7,899 nt of DNA from an uncultured Eubacteriales bacterium (GTDB lineage Bacteria > Bacillota > Clostridia > Oscillospirales > Oscillospiraceae). Below are positions 6,025-7,899 of the stretch, in pieces. The stretch's first letter is position 1; each line of letters opens with the position of its first letter. The DNA is taken from assembly GCA_905201305.1 (NCBI GenBank), contig CAJKNS010000103.1, positions 1 through 7,899 of the forward strand. The letters run 5' to 3'. The notes under the pieces were generated by a model that worked only from the letters and a program-made list of their open reading frames with translations, was not told the DNA's origin and made no database searches. The translations under genes and the position numbers were made by a program.

Positions 6025-7815
6025 TTAGGCGTTCTGGGCGGTCTGGATGTCATAGACCCGCCGATACAGCCCGTTTTTGTTTTGAATCAGCTCCTGATGG
6101 GTGCCGGATTCTGCAACCTGACCGTGGGACAGAACAAAGATCCGGTCTGCCTCCATCAGGGTGGAAATACGGTGAGAGATGATAATGGTGGTCACGCCGG
6201 TTCTGCGCTGCTTCAATGCGGCGCGGATGCTCTGATCTGTGCGGGTGTCCACAGCGGACAGCGCGTCGTCAAAAATCAGAATATCGCTGTCGCCCAGAAT
6301 TGCCCGGGCAATGGCAACCCGCTGCTTCTGACCGCCGGAAAGGGTAACGCCGCGCTCGCCAATGACCGTATCGTAGCCCTGGGCAAAGTCCATAATATCC
6401 TCATGGACACAGGCGATTTTTGCGGCGGCGGTAATGTGTTCGAAATCCGGAACGGTATCCTTAATGCCGATGTTCTCGCCAATGGTCCGGGAATAAAGAT
6501 AGGGCTCCTGCATGACCATGCCGATGCGATCACGGAGATAATGCTTCTGAATCCCGGCAATGTCCACGCCGCCGATGGTGATTTTTCCGCCGGTGGGTTC
6601 ATAGAGCCGCTGGAGCAGCTGAATCAGCGTGGACTTGCCGCTGCCGGTACCGCCGAGAATGGCAACGGTTTCACCGCCGCCGATGGTCAGATTCAGGTGA
6701 GACAGCACCGGCGTATTCTCGTAGGAAAAGCTCACGTCCTGGAAGACGATGTCACCGGACAGGGGAGGGGTTACGCCGTCAGAGGTGAGGTCCTCTGTGG
6801 GAACCTCCAGAATTTCCTCCACACGTCCCACTGCAATCAGTGCGCGGCTGAAGGAGCCCAGCACCCGTCCAAAGTCCTGAACGGGCATAAGAAAAATGGT
6901 GACATAGGAGAGAAATGCGGTGTACTGCCCCAGGGTGATATTGCCGCGAACGGTGAAGATAATACCGCTGATGGTAACGGCAGCAATTTGGATGCCGGTG
7001 AGGATGTCCAGACTGCACCACAGCTTTGCCAGCATGCCATTCAGGGAGAGCAGCGCCTCCTTCAGCGATTGATTTTCCACAGCCATTTTGTCCAGCTCAA
7101 ACCGCTGGCGACCGAAAGCGCGAACCACACGGGCGCCGGTCAGGTTTTCCTGAATGACCGTATACACCTTGCTTTCCTGATCCTCAAATTTCTTGGCGAT
7201 GACGTCGATCTTTTTGACGAAGATCAGAGAATCCGCCACGATAAACGGCACCATCACAAAGGAAATCAGCGTCAGCGGCAAATTGAGGGATGCCATCAGC
7301 ACAAAGCCAACGATGAGCAGGAAGACGGTCCGCAACAGCTCCAGCATGACATTGGACAGAAAGCGCTGGGTGGTGTCAATATCACTGGTGGCGCGCTGGA
7401 CCAGATCGCCGGTCTGCGTAGAGGTGAGATAGGCATAGGGGAGGTTCTGCACGTGGGCATAGAACCGGTCCCGAAGAGCTTTGGCAGACTGTAATGCCGC
7501 CGATGCAGTGAGGCTGGGACGCAGAAATGCCAGAAGACCAGACAGTGCTGCCATGACGACAATAAGCACGCTCATGATGACGATGTGCTGGCGGATGAAT
7601 GCCAGTCCGCCGCAGAGCTTCAGCAGCGCTGCAAAGTACCACGGGGCATTCAGCGGCGCATTGCCAATCACAGAGTCAATGGTAACGGACAAAACCAGCG
7701 GGGTGACAAAGCTCATCAGCAGCTCCAGAATCAGCAGGCAGAATGCCAGCAAAAACTTCTTGCGCTGCCCGCTGGTGTAGCGCCATAGGGCGGATAGAAT
7801 TGCTTTCTTTTTCAA
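6025..7815 (-). CDS. Heterodimeric ABC exporter, degenerate-site subunit, YheI/BmrC/MdlA-like
   Basis: This is a 596-aa half-transporter with about six membrane helices (near 21-48, 78-98, 160-178, 180-202, 269-290 and 297-320) and a C-terminal ATPase. Walker A is GGTGSGKST (388-396), the Q-loop includes MVMQEPYLYS (433-442), the signature is a canonical LSGGQ (492-496), and the switch His is 548. Walker B reads ILIFDDALSAVD: Asp517 replaces the catalytic Glu. This substitution defines the non-hydrolysing subunit of heterodimers such as BmrCD, LmrCD and TM287/288. The partner's imperfect LSTGQ signature would complete the same degenerate site, so the two products fit as a pair. The start is TTG 7815, 8 bases after AAAGGAG (7830-7824); GTG at 7824 overlaps that site. 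It is first in the leftward operon. The promoter and any regulator lie beyond the right edge or are not recognisable. Confidence 0.9.
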   Translation of the reverse strand: MKKKAILSALWRYTSGQRKKFLLAFCLLILELLMSFVTPLVLSVTIDSVIGNAPLNAPWYFAALLKLCGGLAFIRQHIVIMSVLIVVMAALSGLLAFLRPSLTASAALQSAKALRDRFYAHVQNLPYAYLTSTQTGDLVQRATSDIDTTQRFLSNVMLELLRTVFLLIVGFVLMASLNLPLTLISFVMVPFIVADSLIFVKKIDVIAKKFEDQESKVYTVIQENLTGARVVRAFGRQRFELDKMAVENQSLKEALLSLNGMLAKLWCSLDILTGIQIAAVTISGIIFTVRGNITLGQYTAFLSYVTIFLMPVQDFGRVLGSFSRALIAVGRVEEILEVPTEDLTSDGVTPPLSGDIVFQDVSFSYENTPVLSHLNLTIGGGETVAILGGTGSGKSTLIQLLQRLYEPTGGKITIGGVDIAGIQKHYLRDRIGMVMQEPYLYSRTIGENIGIKDTVPDFEHITAAAKIACVHEDIMDFAQGYDTVIGERGVTLSGGQKQRVAIARAILGDSDILIFDDALSAVDTRTDQSIRAALKQRRTGVTTIIISHRISTLMEADRIFVLSHGQVAESGTHQELIQNKNGLYRRVYDIQTAQNA

Positions 7816-7823
7816 TTGGTTCA

Positions 7824-7830
7824 CTCCTTT
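7824..7830 (-). promoter_or_regulatory. Ribosome binding site deciding a TTG start (first exporter gene)
   Basis: Reading leftward, AAAGGAG is followed by TGAACCAA and TTG (7815-7813). The arrangement is nearly identical to the one in front of the second exporter gene, including the overlapping GTG, which supports TTG as the start in both. Confidence 0.65.
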
Positions 7831-7833
7831 CTA

Positions 7834-7899
7834 AGGCAACACCGCACAAATGCGTCTGCGGATTCTGACGGATCTTTTTCGCCAGAAATTCGTTTGTAA
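7834..7899. repeat. Possible end of a dispersed intergenic repeat at the right edge
   Basis: The stretch beginning GGCAACACCGCACAAA is GC-rich with small nested dyads: CGCA-CAAA-TGCG (7843-7854) and CCGCA...TGCGG (7842-7861). It has no good leftward promoter and no coding sense. Its look resembles short repeated elements that I vaguely associate with Oscillospirales intergenic regions. Only one copy is visible and the element is cut by the window edge, so this is tentative. Confidence 0.25.

Noticed and set aside
5695..7494. 599-codon plus-strand open frame across the exporter genes
   Set aside because: It is antisense to two well-supported ABC exporter genes, spans their junction, and is low-complexity (Gln, His, Gly, Asn-rich) without motifs.
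1..7899. Phage, defence or CRISPR-type system
   Set aside because: No repeat-spacer array, nuclease, toxin, integrase or transposase motif is visible. All large genes are metabolic or transport families.

Overview
The window looks like chromosomal DNA from an anaerobic, low-to-mid GC Gram-positive bacterium, probably a gut-type Clostridia of the Oscillospirales. The evidence is strong AGGAGG-type ribosome binding sites, likely TTG starts, compact intrinsic terminators, an oxygen-sensitive iron-sulfur 'old yellow enzyme' (OYE), and a Firmicutes-style heterodimeric ABC exporter. The genus is inferred, not shown.

Layout. Bases 1-172 are the Gly/Pro-rich C-terminal tail of an unrecognised protein, closed by a terminator (181-213). 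Bases 214-524 are a gene-free regulatory stretch. It holds a near-consensus promoter, a dyad at its start site, a second perfect TATAAT box with a perfect 17-bp palindrome at its expected start point, and an AT-rich leader. It drives a 338-aa crotonase-superfamily protein (525-1541) whose active-site residues resemble those of the beta-diketone (6-oxocamphor) hydrolases rather than enoyl-CoA hydratases. After a strong terminator (1557-1590) comes a small ACT-domain protein (1608-1979). A separate promoter (2063-2091) drives a 662-aa OYE/2,4-dienoyl-CoA-reductase-type FMN, 4Fe-4S, FAD ene-reductase (2130-4118). A bidirectional terminator (4127-4163) separates this rightward block from a leftward two-gene operon. 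That operon encodes the two halves of a heterodimeric ABC exporter: the degenerate half at 7815-6025 (transcribed first) and the canonical half at 5988-4168.

How the genes may work together. The crotonase-like and OYE genes share strong codon bias, good promoters and good ribosome binding sites, so both are probably abundant enzymes. An attractive but unproven reading is a reductive-hydrolytic module. The OYE would reduce a conjugated C=C of an alicyclic or aromatic-derived substrate. The crotonase homologue would then cleave the resulting cyclic 1,3-diketone, or a similar compound, by retro-Claisen hydrolysis. The ACT protein could be a small ligand sensor. The ABC exporter is a separate transcription unit and may be unrelated. 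No transposase, integrase, tRNA, rRNA or CRISPR array was seen. The last ~65 bases at the right edge may be the end of a dispersed repeat.
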